Shown: piece after piece, positions 47,244 through 56,856 of the stretch
How the letters are laid out: every line of letters begins with the position of its first letter
Numbering within the stretch: the first letter of the stretch is position 1
Origin: Kalmanozyma brasiliensis GHG001
Lineage: Eukaryota > Basidiomycota > Ustilaginomycetes > Ustilaginales
DNA: 64,000 bases
Direction of reading: 5' to 3'
Assembly (NCBI RefSeq): GCF_000497045.1
Contig: NW_015961948.1
Span: forward strand, 744,001 to 808,000
Notes under the pieces: generated by a model
The model's database searches: none
Told to the model about the DNA's origin: nothing
Seen by the model: only the letters and a program-made list of their open reading frames with translations
Position numbers and translations under genes: made by a program

Positions 47244-49679
47244 ATGGCCATGCCGCACCACAGCGCAGGCGCCTCGCGCACCTCGCACCCTTATCATGCT
47301 CCCCACCTCGTCGCTGCTACTAAATCCTCGCAAAGACCCGCTCAGACCTCTTCAGTCACGCATTCCCGCGAGTCTTCATTCAAGCACAATCAAGACCCTG
47401 CGTGTGTCACTGCAGGGGCCGCAGCTTTCCCTTCAGCCGCCTCATCGCTCCTCGCGCCTCCTCCTCCCTCTGCCCTGCCCCCCATCCCACGATTTGGCCC
47501 TCAGGCCTCTACTGATGGAAACGACACCACTAGCTCTGCGCAAAGATCCTCAGGCCCTCTGTCCAAGAGCATTCGAAGGGCATTGCGACAAATCAGTGCC
47601 GGTCTCACCAAAGACGAACACGCCCAACTCGTCCAGAAGATTCTCGTCGATCTTCGTCCGGCTCAACCTTCCTCCTCCATCATTCGTCCCTTTTCGCGTC
47701 CTGCTTCCACCAGTGCTGTCACCAATAAGATGTCTTCTCGCCAATCTCACAGCGTCGACAGCACTCCGCTGATCACTTCCAAGCGCCTCAGCGTTCGCTC
47801 CCACAGCGACGATTCCAGCGCAAGTGGCTACGGCAGCCACTCCGGCGAGGAAAAGCTCACCCGCACTCCTCCCCTCAGCCGCAGCCAAACCGCCACGCCC
47901 ACCACGCCCGCTAGCGTTCTCACCCACGACAAGCAACTCAAGCTCCAAGTCGCCGACGCCGACAAATCCGTCTTAACACCCACTGCCGCCCTCGAAAGCC
48001 TTCGTGTTCTCGAGAACAGCTTTGTGCCATCCACCCTCAGCTTGCCCTTGGATGGAGCTGCCGACGCCCAAGACGACGACAAGCTCTCGCTCAACACTGC
48101 TCTTGCATCGCCCACAAAGTCTACGGCTGGCGACAAGGACGCGGCTCCTTCTTCGCCCGTGTCCGCAGGTCCTGTTTCTCCTACTCGAGCCAAGCGAAGC
48201 AGCTCCTACCGCAAATCGGTCCCCACTCTCGACGACCTGGCCACTCGCTCCAAGAGACCCGACATGAACGGCCGCGAACGTCACCGTAGCGCTTCGTCTG
48301 TCTCTGCGGCCTCCCAGCCTCCTCTGTCGCCCTCGAGCACCTACACCCAAACGCCCAGCTGGATTTCCTCACTCACCACCTCCGAGGCCATTCGCGTTCT
48401 CGCTTTCCAGCAGGACTCGATCGAGGCTGGCTCCGACGCTGAAGCCGACGCGAATGTCGATCCCAGTGCTACAAGCGACGAGCTCAGCGCACTCCGATAC
48501 GCACTCAAGTACGCTCTTGCACGCTCGGACAAGCTGGCCGAGGCTCTCAGCCGCGCGAACCAGGACAGAATCAAAGCCGAGTCCGAACTCGAAATCCTTC
48601 GCAACAATGTCTTGGCCATGCTCAGCAGCAAGAGCATCCTCAGGTCTCCTGATAAGCTCAAGACACGCGAGTTGCACGCCGACAACGCAAAGCGCCCCGC
48701 CGTTCGCACGCAGACGAGCGAGGAGGAGGACACGGACCAGTTCGAGGATGCTCACTCTCGGCACGGGCACGGCGCGGTCGAGCGAACAAACGTCTCTTCG
48801 CCCAAGAAGAAGCAGGTCAGCATCGACCTTGAGCCTCGGGTCGTCAGCGCTGTCCCTGCTGCCACGAGCCTCTCTCGACCTCCGCGGGCTGAACGCGCAG
48901 CAGCTGCTTCCAAGGCTGTCACTCCCGTCCTTGCTCCCGCTGCAGCCGAACCTGCCAAGCCCGCGACCGGCGTCAGCATCGCCAGTCTCCGTAAGAAGCA
49001 AGCCGAGTCCAGCGCGAACGCCTCGTCCAGCACAGCCCAGCGCTACGCTCCATCCCGCAAGGCCCTCGACCTCGAATCCGAACCCACCGACACCTTGCCG
49101 ACGGACGAAGACGAGATCGACGACGAAGAATTCGACATGTTCCCCTTCCACCAGATGCGCCGACGCGCCGCGCCCGAAGTGTCGATGGCCGACTTCCTCA
49201 ACGCCTCGCGCATGTCCAAGAGCGAGATTGAGCAGCACGATGCGCGACGCGAGCTCGAGCGCGAGGACGAAGCGGGCTTTTCGCACTCGCGCTCTCCTCT
49301 CGTCGGAGGGTTGTCCGCTCGTCGTGGGATCCTCAAGAACCTTGGCAAGCTGGTCGAGACGGAACGCACCAAGCGCAACGCACGCCGCACTAGTGCTAGT
49401 ATCATCTCCAAGCCGAGCCTGCTCTCGATCAATTCGGTCGCTGTTTCGCGCGACAACGGCAAGCTCTCCCGCTCGGCCTCGGGCGCGAAATCCAACCGAC
49501 CCGGCCACCTCATGTCGTTCAGCGAGGAGAGCATCATCCCGTCCTACCCCAAAGGGAGTCTCGGCGCTAGCACCACGGCCGCCGCCGCAGAAGCCCGCTT
49601 GAGAGCCCTCTCCACCCATTCGTCGCTCAGAGAGAGCCTCGAGAAGCAGAGCCTGTGGGAGGCCGGCATTCGCGCCTGA
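47244..49679 (+). CDS. Uncharacterised Ser-rich protein with a central coiled coil
   Basis: An 811-residue frame from an ATG following a C/T-rich leader. A conserved-looking helical block KSIRRALRQISAGLTKDEHA lies at about 108-127. A heptad-rich coiled coil is at about 410-465 (SDELSALRYALKYALARSDK, then RANQDRIKAESELEILRNNV). An acidic to basic segment DEIDDEEFDMFPFHQMRRRA lies at about 628-647, and the C-terminal 150 residues are Arg/Ser-rich (KNLGKLVETERTKRNARR). The rest is low complexity with many SP and SPTK-like sites. No enzyme domain, signal peptide or membrane span. It could be a polarity, cell-cycle or cytoskeletal adaptor, but that is a guess from composition only. Confidence 0.82.
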   Translation: MAMPHHSAGASRTSHPYHAPHLVAATKSSQRPAQTSSVTHSRESSFKHNQDPACVTAGAAAFPSAASSLLAPPPPSALPPIPRFGPQASTDGNDTTSSAQRSSGPLSKSIRRALRQISAGLTKDEHAQLVQKILVDLRPAQPSSSIIRPFSRPASTSAVTNKMSSRQSHSVDSTPLITSKRLSVRSHSDDSSASGYGSHSGEEKLTRTPPLSRSQTATPTTPASVLTHDKQLKLQVADADKSVLTPTAALESLRVLENSFVPSTLSLPLDGAADAQDDDKLSLNTALASPTKSTAGDKDAAPSSPVSAGPVSPTRAKRSSSYRKSVPTLDDLATRSKRPDMNGRERHRSASSVSAASQPPLSPSSTYTQTPSWISSLTTSEAIRVLAFQQDSIEAGSDAEADANVDPSATSDELSALRYALKYALARSDKLAEALSRANQDRIKAESELEILRNNVLAMLSSKSILRSPDKLKTRELHADNAKRPAVRTQTSEEEDTDQFEDAHSRHGHGAVERTNVSSPKKKQVSIDLEPRVVSAVPAATSLSRPPRAERAAAASKAVTPVLAPAAAEPAKPATGVSIASLRKKQAESSANASSSTAQRYAPSRKALDLESEPTDTLPTDEDEIDDEEFDMFPFHQMRRRAAPEVSMADFLNASRMSKSEIEQHDARRELEREDEAGFSHSRSPLVGGLSARRGILKNLGKLVETERTKRNARRTSASIISKPSLLSINSVAVSRDNGKLSRSASGAKSNRPGHLMSFSEESIIPSYPKGSLGASTTAAAAEARLRALSTHSSLRESLEKQSLWEAGIRA

Positions 49680-49834
49680 TTTCGCGCTTGTAACACCGTC
49701 ACTTTCTGTCCTTTCAATTGTCACACTCGTTTGAATATCGCTGTTGTCGTGAATCGAAATGCATTTCGAACAGACCATGCTATGAGGACACATGAGACAA
49801 CGCTTCGCCTTCCCCTCCCCCTTGCTGGTGGGCA

Positions 49835-51451
49835 TCACTTCTCCTGCGCGAGATAGTACTCCTCGGCCTGAGCAATGCACCTGACGTTAGACGCAAGCTT
49901 GTTGATCGTCTCGACGTACTCGTCCTCCTCGACACTGTCGTACACGATGCCGCCGCCCGCCTGGAGATACGCATACCCATCCTTGAACGTCATGGTTCGG
50001 ATGGCGATGCAGACGTCCATCTCGTTCTCTGCGAAATCGATCCTTCCCACCGCCCCGGCATAGACACCTCGCTTCTCGCCCTCGAGCTCACTCACCAGTT
50101 CGATCGCGCGGATCTTGGGTGCACCGCTCACCGTCCCTGCTGGGAAGATGGAGCGCAGGGCATCGAATCTCGACTTGCCCCCTCGTAGTTGACCCGTGAT
50201 GCGACTGGTGAGGTGCATCACATGGCTGAACTTTTCCACGTTCATAAACGTTTCGACCTGCGTGGTGGCTGGATCGCAGACGCGGTTGATGTCGTTCCTC
50301 GCCAGATCCACCAACATCACATGCTCCGCCTGATCCTTCACTGACCCCGCCAGTTGGGACGCGAGGAGTCGATCCTCCTCATCATCTTTTCCGCGTTTGA
50401 CAGTCCCCGCGATCGCATGAACCGCCACTTTACCCGCCTCGATCTTGCACAGCGTCTCCGGACTCGCCCCCACCAACTGCGCATCCCCACAGTCGACGTA
50501 AAACATGTACGGGCTGGGGTTCACCTGTCGTAGGTGACGGTAGCAGTTGAACGGATGAAGCGTGGTGCGTCGCGTCAAACGTTGCGAGGGCACAGCTTGG
50601 ATGATGTCCCCCTTAACAATGTTGGCTCGGAGGGAGGTGACGAAGCCTTCGTAGCCAGCCTTGCCGACGTTGGAGACGGATTCTTGGCCGGTGAGGATGG
50701 GCGGTTGGACGGGCATCGGCGTGATAGGCGAAGTGAGCGTCGCGATCAACCCATCCACTTTGACCTTTGCTGCGTTGTACAGCTTCTCCACATCCCCCTC
50801 GGTCGCCTTCCCAGCAAGCGCCTCCGGCAGATGAACATGACTAACACATCGAACTGTGGAGAAAACGTGATCGAACACAATCAACGAGTCCGCCACCATG
50901 AAGACGCTCTCCGGAATCCCCAACGTGTCCTTCAGCTCGCGCCTCGTCCTCGGCTCGAAATACTGCACGCAGTCGTAGCTGATATACCCGATCGCACCGC
51001 CCGTGAACGTCGGCAGCCCCTGAATCGGGATGTACTTGTACGGAGCCAGTTCGCGCTCGATGACCACCAACGGATCCCCGGTAGCGTCAAGCCCAGGACC
51101 CGTACGAATGATCTTGAGCGGATCCGAACCGATAAAGCTGTACCGACCGATCTTTTCGCCGCCCGTGACGGATTCGAAGAGGAACGAGCGACGGGTGATG
51201 TCTGCGCCGGAAGAGAGCTTGAGGTACGCAGTGACGGGAGTGAGCAGGTCGGAGGGAAGGGAGGTGTAGACCGGGATGATGTTGCCCGATGGGTTGGGGG
51301 CGAGGAGGGCGGCTTGCACCTCTTCGAGCGAGGGCTTGAGCGCGTGCTGTTGCGTCAAAGGCATGGTCGACGAATGGAAGAGGGCAAGGGGGGTGGTTAG
51401 CAAGGCTGATGAGTAAGAACGGGAAGCGGGGAGACAGCTTACCAGAGCCAT
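49835..51451 (-). CDS. TRP2: Anthranilate synthase component I (Trp2)
   Basis: The large subunit of anthranilate synthase, which converts chorismate and ammonia to anthranilate, the first step of tryptophan synthesis, in complex with a glutamine amidotransferase subunit. It contains the N-terminal domain (KPSLEEVQ..., [33 protein letters not shown]) and the chorismate-binding domain ([80 protein letters not shown]). The LLESxxx-type feedback site appears as FLFESVTGG. The longest frame starts at GTG, so the ATG is either 51451, with a 96-nt in-frame intron (51347-51442) giving about 506 residues, or 51364 giving 509 residues. It is transcribed divergently from SF3A1/PRP21; a GAGTCA string near 51861 resembles a GCN4 half-consensus. 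Confidence 0.93.
   Translation of the reverse strand: MALVSCLPASRSYSSALLTTPLALFHSSTMPLTQQHALKPSLEEVQAALLAPNPSGNIIPVYTSLPSDLLTPVTAYLKLSSGADITRRSFLFESVTGGEKIGRYSFIGSDPLKIIRTGPGLDATGDPLVVIERELAPYKYIPIQGLPTFTGGAIGYISYDCVQYFEPRTRRELKDTLGIPESVFMVADSLIVFDHVFSTVRCVSHVHLPEALAGKATEGDVEKLYNAAKVKVDGLIATLTSPITPMPVQPPILTGQESVSNVGKAGYEGFVTSLRANIVKGDIIQAVPSQRLTRRTTLHPFNCYRHLRQVNPSPYMFYVDCGDAQLVGASPETLCKIEAGKVAVHAIAGTVKRGKDDEEDRLLASQLAGSVKDQAEHVMLVDLARNDINRVCDPATTQVETFMNVEKFSHVMHLTSRITGQLRGGKSRFDALRSIFPAGTVSGAPKIRAIELVSELEGEKRGVYAGAVGRIDFAENEMDVCIAIRTMTFKDGYAYLQAGGGIVYDSVEEDEYVETINKLASNVRCIAQAEEYYLAQEK
51347..51442 (-). other. Predicted 96-nt in-frame intron near the TRP2 start
   Basis: Begins GTAAGC immediately after ATG GCT CTG, contains TTGCTAACC (CTAAC, exact CTRAY branch consensus) and ends CGCAACAG. 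Because the length is a multiple of three, retention would add 32 residues free of Asp and Glu between MAL and the conserved start [11 protein letters not shown]. Alternatively translation starts at ATG 51364 inside this stretch. Confidence 0.55.
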
Positions 51452-52213
51452 ATTTGTAGCTGCTTGTGCCTGTGCGAGGCTCTGTAGGGTGGACGGACCG
51501 AGCGGAAGGAGTGCGGGTTTAGGCTCGCTAGAAGCGGTCCGAGGGCCAGAGGTGGCGATAAGAGACTCGAACGAATGAGACGAAGCCTGGCGATGAAGCT
51601 GCACCGTCGGTACGGTTCTTGCTGATGAGCTGTCGTGGGAAGCAATAAGGGTGTGCTAGGACGATAACAACCGCCGTGTGGGTAGGAGCAGTGAGGGTGC
51701 TCGCGATGGGTGCAACGTGTGATAGCGTTGACTTCGATAGTCGTCTGCGTGCTGGCACGATAGACGGGTACAGGAAAGGGGTTGTGTGGATGGTCGATAG
51801 TGGGCGGTCGGGAGTGAGAATGTGATCAAGCTCGACAACGAGGATGAGAAGAATGGACACGAGTCACTTTTTTGAACGCAACGACCGGCGGCGGGTCCAA
51901 GCTGTCCCCACTCAAAGCTGCTGCGCTGTGCTCCCTTATTTTTGATGCCCTCTTTTTGTGTCACTCTTTTTTTGGCTTTTGTGGCTTTCTCGCATTTCTT
52001 CTTGGATCACCGATAGTCGACGTGCGTTAATCAAGAGTCTGAGCCAGATCGGTCGATTTTCCTAAACCCTTTCCGACTTGCATTGCCTTTCGTTCGTCAC
52101 CGACAACCTCCTCGACCGACAACCACCTTGCAGCCAAAGCAGCACGTCGATCGTCTCGTCCACGCAGCTCGAGCTTCGTCTCAGAGCAGCAACCGCGGCG
52201 TAACACGGCAACC
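51452..52213. other. TRP2 and PRP21 divergent promoter
   Basis: About 760 bases between divergent genes. T-rich on the right (51940-51990) and C/T-rich before the PRP21 ATG. ACGAGTCACT at 51859-51868 contains the GAGTCA core seen also in the ASN promoter. No small gene recognised. Confidence 0.45.
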
Positions 52214-54277
52214 ATGGCGCCCGCACTCAACCTACCCGCGCCTGCGCATGGCACCGACAACACTCTCGCTTCCACCTCGAGCTCGAGCTCCAGGTTCGCC
52301 TCGACGGGCGGCATCATCTACCCGCCACCCGAACTGCGCAGGACGATCGATAAGGCTGCAGAGCTCATCGCGAAAAAGGATCCGGCGTTCGAGGTGACCA
52401 TCAAGGCCACGGAACAGAACAATCCCAAGTTTGCCTATCTCAAAGAGGATGATGTGTACCACGCCTACTATGCTTCTCGGCGAGATGCTGTGCGACGCGG
52501 AGAAACGCTTGCGCCCGCTTCCGCTGACGATACAGCATCCAGTGGTACTGCACAAGGAGAAATGCAGGACAACGCAGTAGCAGGCCCTTCGACGCAGGCG
52601 CCCCCAGAGCCGCAACCATTCGAGTTCTCCGCCGACCTGCCCAACATCACCGCTGTCGACCTCGACATTCTCAAGCTCACCGCGCTCTTCACCGCACGCA
52701 AGGGTCGTTCGTTCGCGACCTCCCTGCTCTCGCGCGAATCCAAGTCGTATCAGTTCGAATTCCTTCGACCCTCTCACTCGCTTTTCCCTTACTTCAACCA
52801 TCTCGTTGAGCAGTATCAGAAGGTCATCTCGCCCACCGCTGCCCTGCTGGATACCGTCAAACTCGGCGCATACGGCACGACGGACACCACTGCCATCTCC
52901 TCGCAGCGCACGCGATCCACGCTCGGCACCGGCAAAGGTGGCGCCCGCCCACTTCTCCTGGAACAAGCCAAATCCCGCGCCGAATGGGAAAAGTACACGC
53001 GCGAACGCCGCAAGAAACAGGACGAGGACCAAGAAAAGCAACGGCAGGCCTTCGACGAAATCGATTGGCAGGACTTTGTCGTTGTCGGCAGCGTCGAGCT
53101 CACCGAGGCGGATGGGCATCTCGATCTTCCCCCACCCCGATCGTTGCGCGAGATGGAGAGTATGACGCTGGCGCAGAAGAAGATGGCGAGTATGATCATG
53201 GTGACGGACGACGGAGAGGAAGTGGAAGAGCTGGTGATGCCGAGATCTTCACTCAGTGGGGTGGCGACTGCACCGCCACCGCCAGCGGTCGAAGAGGTCG
53301 TCGGCAAGGGAGGGACGATCAAGGTGCGTCGCGACTACGTACCGCGTGGCCTCGCGTCGCGCACCGCACCCACCACCACCAAGTGTCCCGTGTGTGGGGA
53401 GATGGTGGGTGTAGACGAGATGGCCGAGCACGTCCGGTTCGAATTGCTCAACCCAGCCTATCGCGAGCAGCGTCAGCAGTTGGAGGCGAAAAAGGCAAAC
53501 CAGTCCGCGCTCCAGGCGGGAGCAGATCCCACGTTCTACCTCAAACAGCTCGCCTCCGGTCGAGCAGATGAAGACGAGGACGCCAGGCTGAAGCGCGAGG
53601 CGGAGGAAAAGAGACTGGCGAGGGAGAAGGAGAAGATCATCTGGGACGGTCACGCAAAGTCACGGCAGGCGGCAAGGGAGTTGATTGCGAAGAACAAGGG
53701 GTTGGAGGAGGAGATGCATAGGGTTTCGGGGAGACCTGTGGTGAAGTTGGCGGAGTTTGGACCGCAATTCCCGGGGATGGACGGCGATGTGGGTCAAGGA
53801 GTTGATGAGGAGGAAGGTGATGATAGGCCGATCCAGCTGCCAGCAGGGAGCACGTTGCCTGCTCGACCGGTCACGAACTCACCACCACCACAGGGCGTCA
53901 AACGTCCAGCATCAACCGAGCTGTCGCCACCTCCAGCCCCCCCGGCACCGCAGCCCTCCACCGCCCTCGCCAAGAAGACAGACGGCTCGCTACACCCCGA
54001 AAAAGCCTGGATTGAAGCACACTCCCGACCCGCGATCACACTCACTCTCGTTCTACCAAATGACGAAGGGGGCGAAAGGGAAGAGCCGTACGAAGCGGCG
54101 ATCAAGTCAACGATTGCTACCATGCGTGACTACGTACATCAGGATCTGTTAGATAGCCAGGTGGCGGCGAGCAAGATCAAGATCAAGGTCAACGGAAAAG
54201 CGACGACGCTGAAGCAGACGCTGGCGCATTGGAACTTGACTGATGGGGATATGGTGACCGTCGACGTTGTGAAGTAG
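52214..54277 (+). CDS. PRP21: Splicing factor SF3A subunit 1 (Prp21)
   Basis: A 687-residue protein with the SF3A1 layout. SURP1 is at about 38-90 (IYPPPELRRTIDKAAELIAK, KDDVYHAYYA-type end), SURP2 at about 149-195 (LKLTALFTARKGRSFATSLL, SLFPYFNHLVEQY). The PRP21 region follows (EWEKYTRERRKKQ; IDWQDFVVVGSVELTEAD), then a zinc-finger-like CPVCGEMVGVDEMAEHVRFE leading to the LLNPAYREQR block. A ubiquitin-like domain occupies the last 90 residues (SKIKIKVNGKATTLKQTLAH, LTDGDMVTVDVVK). SF3A is part of the U2 snRNP and is needed for prespliceosome formation at the branch point. In yeast Prp21 lacks the ubiquitin-like domain; its presence here matches the animal-like form common in basidiomycetes. 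The ATG at 52214 immediately precedes the conserved region. Confidence 0.95.
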   Translation: MAPALNLPAPAHGTDNTLASTSSSSSRFASTGGIIYPPPELRRTIDKAAELIAKKDPAFEVTIKATEQNNPKFAYLKEDDVYHAYYASRRDAVRRGETLAPASADDTASSGTAQGEMQDNAVAGPSTQAPPEPQPFEFSADLPNITAVDLDILKLTALFTARKGRSFATSLLSRESKSYQFEFLRPSHSLFPYFNHLVEQYQKVISPTAALLDTVKLGAYGTTDTTAISSQRTRSTLGTGKGGARPLLLEQAKSRAEWEKYTRERRKKQDEDQEKQRQAFDEIDWQDFVVVGSVELTEADGHLDLPPPRSLREMESMTLAQKKMASMIMVTDDGEEVEELVMPRSSLSGVATAPPPPAVEEVVGKGGTIKVRRDYVPRGLASRTAPTTTKCPVCGEMVGVDEMAEHVRFELLNPAYREQRQQLEAKKANQSALQAGADPTFYLKQLASGRADEDEDARLKREAEEKRLAREKEKIIWDGHAKSRQAARELIAKNKGLEEEMHRVSGRPVVKLAEFGPQFPGMDGDVGQGVDEEEGDDRPIQLPAGSTLPARPVTNSPPPQGVKRPASTELSPPPAPPAPQPSTALAKKTDGSLHPEKAWIEAHSRPAITLTLVLPNDEGGEREEPYEAAIKSTIATMRDYVHQDLLDSQVAASKIKIKVNGKATTLKQTLAHWNLTDGDMVTVDVVK

Positions 54278-55098
54278 AAAGTTTTGATGCGGAATCGAAG
54301 TGATTTCTTTGCGAAAATCGAGTGAGGCAGAGCTAATCCAATCCTGCCTTCACGTCTCTGTTGCGTTCTGTGTCGATCTGTCCGATCATACGGTCGATCC
54401 TTTCCAGAGTGCTCATAAATAAAGTACCTGCTACTTCTCGCGTACCGTCTGTGCACATGCTGAAACAATGGAGCTGCCGCCCTTTGTTCTTCGGCTTCCA
54501 AATAAGCAAGCGCGGTTCTGCAGCAACGCGCCGGGAAATCGGCCTTTTTCGCTGAGCAGAGTTTGACAGCTCGCCCCTGCATGGAACGCACGCGGCCAGC
54601 TGGAGCCGAACAAAGGAACCTCCAACCGAGCGTGGCGGCCAGCTCAAATTACTGACCGCTGCCGCCCTTGTGCACAGCGTCGATCCCTTTGAAGACGTCG
54701 AAGGGCACGGAAAAGAGGCAGAACAGCTCGAACAGCGATCAGCGATGTGACATGCTGGGCGTCGAGGCGTGCATGCATACCAGCAGCCGCCGTCGCACCT
54801 GCCTTCGACGGGGTCCAAGCGCCTGTCGCCGGGCTGATCAGCTTCGCGTACCTCCCTGCTGTCAAAGCGCTCATCCTCAGCCTGTCGTTGGGCTCATCGC
54901 TCGACAGGATATCCAACTACCCTTTGTCGTCATCATCAGATACATTGCTCCGCCTCACTACTGTAGCTTCCAATAGAACGTCAAAGTGTCTGAATCGTCC
55001 TGCCTGACTGGACAACAGTTGCTGCACGCTCGTGTGACATATATACTTGATCCCCTTCGACGTCTGACAAACTCTTCAGCGCTTCAAACAACCTCATC
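54278..55098. other. PRP21 3' region and upstream region of the first small membrane gene
   Basis: About 820 bases. A plus-strand frame at 54747-55007 has a hydrophobic stretch but no other coding sign. A short TATATA string at about 55039 lies 60 bases before the 55099 ATG and could be a TATA-like element. Confidence 0.4.
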
Positions 55099-55794
55099 AT
55101 GTCAATCAGCAGCTCCAGATCTTCTTCACCGTCTCCCTCGAGCGCTAGAGACGATGATACGCTCAATCTATCTCTCACGTTCCTCTCTCTTTCGACAGGC
55201 GATTCATCCACGAATGCACCTATCGTACCTTCCACTGCCTGCTCGTCAGCCGTCAGCTCCGCCGAAGTACCGGTGAGCAAGGCTCCAGCCCCAGCGCTGA
55301 ACGACAGACCCCGTGGTGGTAGGACAAAGAGCATTCGACAAGGTCTCTCTAATCTTCCAGCACCGCCTTCGCCATTCGGTACCCAGCTTGAGCCCGAGAC
55401 CCGAAGCTCCATATCGCACAGCCACGATAGGACACACGACACTATACTTTCACGTCCATCCTCGCCTGCAAAAGAGATCGACAAGAACAGGTCCTCACAA
55501 GCCGACTCGGACTCAAGGTCTGAACCTTCGTCGTCAAGATCTGCATGGGAAGCGGCGAAAGATCTGGCCATCTCGTACGGCGGATCTGCGATGGCGTCAG
55601 TGTCCGAGCACAAGCTTTTGGCGGCTTACGCGGCAACATGCGGACTCTGCATCGTCGCCATTTGCCGGCCTCGCTGGGTCTTCGTCCCGATCGGCTTTCT
55701 CTACAGTCGCTTGAGCGATCCTTGGAGCTCCTATCGTAGCGTGCTTCACTCAGCCGTCATGTCGATGCACGGCATCTATCATCCTATGCTGTGA
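55099..55794 (+). CDS. Small membrane-associated protein A (tandem pair)
   Basis: A 231-residue ATG-initiated frame. The first 145 residues are Ser/Pro/Ala-rich and disordered. A conserved-looking C-terminal module starts at residue 148 (SAWEAAKDLAISYGG), continues through a hydrophobic helix (LLAAYAATCGLCIVAI) and the segment RPRWVFVPIGFLYSRLSDPW (190-209), and ends in YRSV plus 16 residues. No signal peptide; the C-terminal hydrophobic helix suggests tail insertion into a membrane. The same module, with nearly identical spacing, recurs in the next gene, so the two look like diverged tandem duplicates. No family recognised and no function proposed. Confidence 0.7.
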   Translation: MSISSSRSSSPSPSSARDDDTLNLSLTFLSLSTGDSSTNAPIVPSTACSSAVSSAEVPVSKAPAPALNDRPRGGRTKSIRQGLSNLPAPPSPFGTQLEPETRSSISHSHDRTHDTILSRPSSPAKEIDKNRSSQADSDSRSEPSSSRSAWEAAKDLAISYGGSAMASVSEHKLLAAYAATCGLCIVAICRPRWVFVPIGFLYSRLSDPWSSYRSVLHSAVMSMHGIYHPML

Positions 55795-56248
55795 CGGGTC
55801 CAGCTGGCTAGAATCCTATCTTCCATTGTTCCTTTGTTTAGCCGAGACCTGTCATATCTCTCATCATGGAACGGCAATCTACACTCTTTTTCCTGCGATT
55901 GACTGAACGCTCCTTCATCAGACCCGTTCCGCTCTGCGCCAATCTTGTTACATTCGCGAGCATTCGGGTGCAATGTGAAATGGCTGCCACAATGGCGTTC
56001 GGAGCGCTCTTTTGTTCTCAAACAAGATTGCGAGACAGATGTCGGGATCATCGTCCCGGACCTCTTCAGCTGCAGGAGGAGCACCGAGCGCTGTGCCTCG
56101 CGCCCACTCTGCTCTGATATAAGTCCCCGCTTCCAGCTTGAGCGAGTCTGATCCACCATCGTCTTCCTCATCGCTCGACTAGTGACACAGCCTAGCGATC
56201 AACGGCACCTTGAACCACAGCAGCGACGAGTCACTGCCACGCCGCACG
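55795..56248. other. Spacer between the two small membrane-protein genes
   Basis: About 450 bases holding the 3' end of gene A and the promoter and leader of gene B. Short frames on both strands only; nothing else recognised. Confidence 0.45.
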
Positions 56249-56785
56249 ATGTTCTGGCGAAACGATGGCGCTCGTCGCTCCGACCCCCCAACTCCACTGC
56301 CCTCCGGATCCCAACGCCCAGCCCAGCATTCACGCTCGACACCATGCAGCCAGACCTACATGCGCGCCTTATTTGACCCAGAACCGTCCGCGCACGCCTT
56401 GAGAGCCGAGAACAGAATCCCTCGTGCTTCCAAAGCGACACGCAAAAGCCGTGCTTCCCATCGCTCTTCCACAGAGCCGAGTGCAGCCGCATTCCCGCCG
56501 CACATCAATAGCCTTCAAGTGCCGCCGGCAACCCCGACGCAGGCGATCGCTTCCACATGGGATTCGGTTTCGCAACTCGCAGTGTCTTGCGAGTACCACG
56601 CATTCGCAGGCTTAGCCCTAGTGGGCTTGGGAAAATCGGCAAAGGGCCTGGCGAGGGTCGGATTGGTGCTAGTGCTTGTGTCCAATCCGAGATTGGTGTA
56701 TCGGACAATGGATGCGTGGTGGACCGTCCTGAAACATCCGTGGAAATGGTCTCGTCATGTGGGCTACACCTTCATCCTCTGGTGA
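56249..56785 (+). CDS. Small membrane-associated protein B (tandem pair)
   Basis: A 178-residue frame from the first ATG (56249); the open frame extends 13 codons upstream to a TTG. The N-terminal 100 residues are polar, Ser/Arg/Pro-rich. The C-terminal module STWDSVSQLAVSCEYHAFAG (102-121) is followed by a hydrophobic helix and NPRLVYRTMDAWWTVLKHPW (146-165). It resembles gene A: in the ungapped 26-residue windows A 190-215 and B 146-171, eight positions are identical, including Pro-Arg, Val, Leu, Pro-Trp, Arg and Val. It converges on APN1 with 71 bases between stops. An upstream exon cannot be excluded. Function unknown. Confidence 0.65.
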   Translation: MFWRNDGARRSDPPTPLPSGSQRPAQHSRSTPCSQTYMRALFDPEPSAHALRAENRIPRASKATRKSRASHRSSTEPSAAAFPPHINSLQVPPATPTQAIASTWDSVSQLAVSCEYHAFAGLALVGLGKSAKGLARVGLVLVLVSNPRLVYRTMDAWWTVLKHPWKWSRHVGYTFILW

Positions 56786-56856
56786 TTCATTTGGTCATAA
56801 GCTCGGGCCTTCACGACGAGCTCTTGATTGGCTGATGAGGCTCATATTGAGGGCGA

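Noticed and set aside
48369..49880. 503-codon minus-strand frame antisense to the Ser-rich coiled-coil gene
   Set aside because: Arg/Gly/Val-rich shadow composition typical of the reverse strand of Ser/Ala-rich genes.
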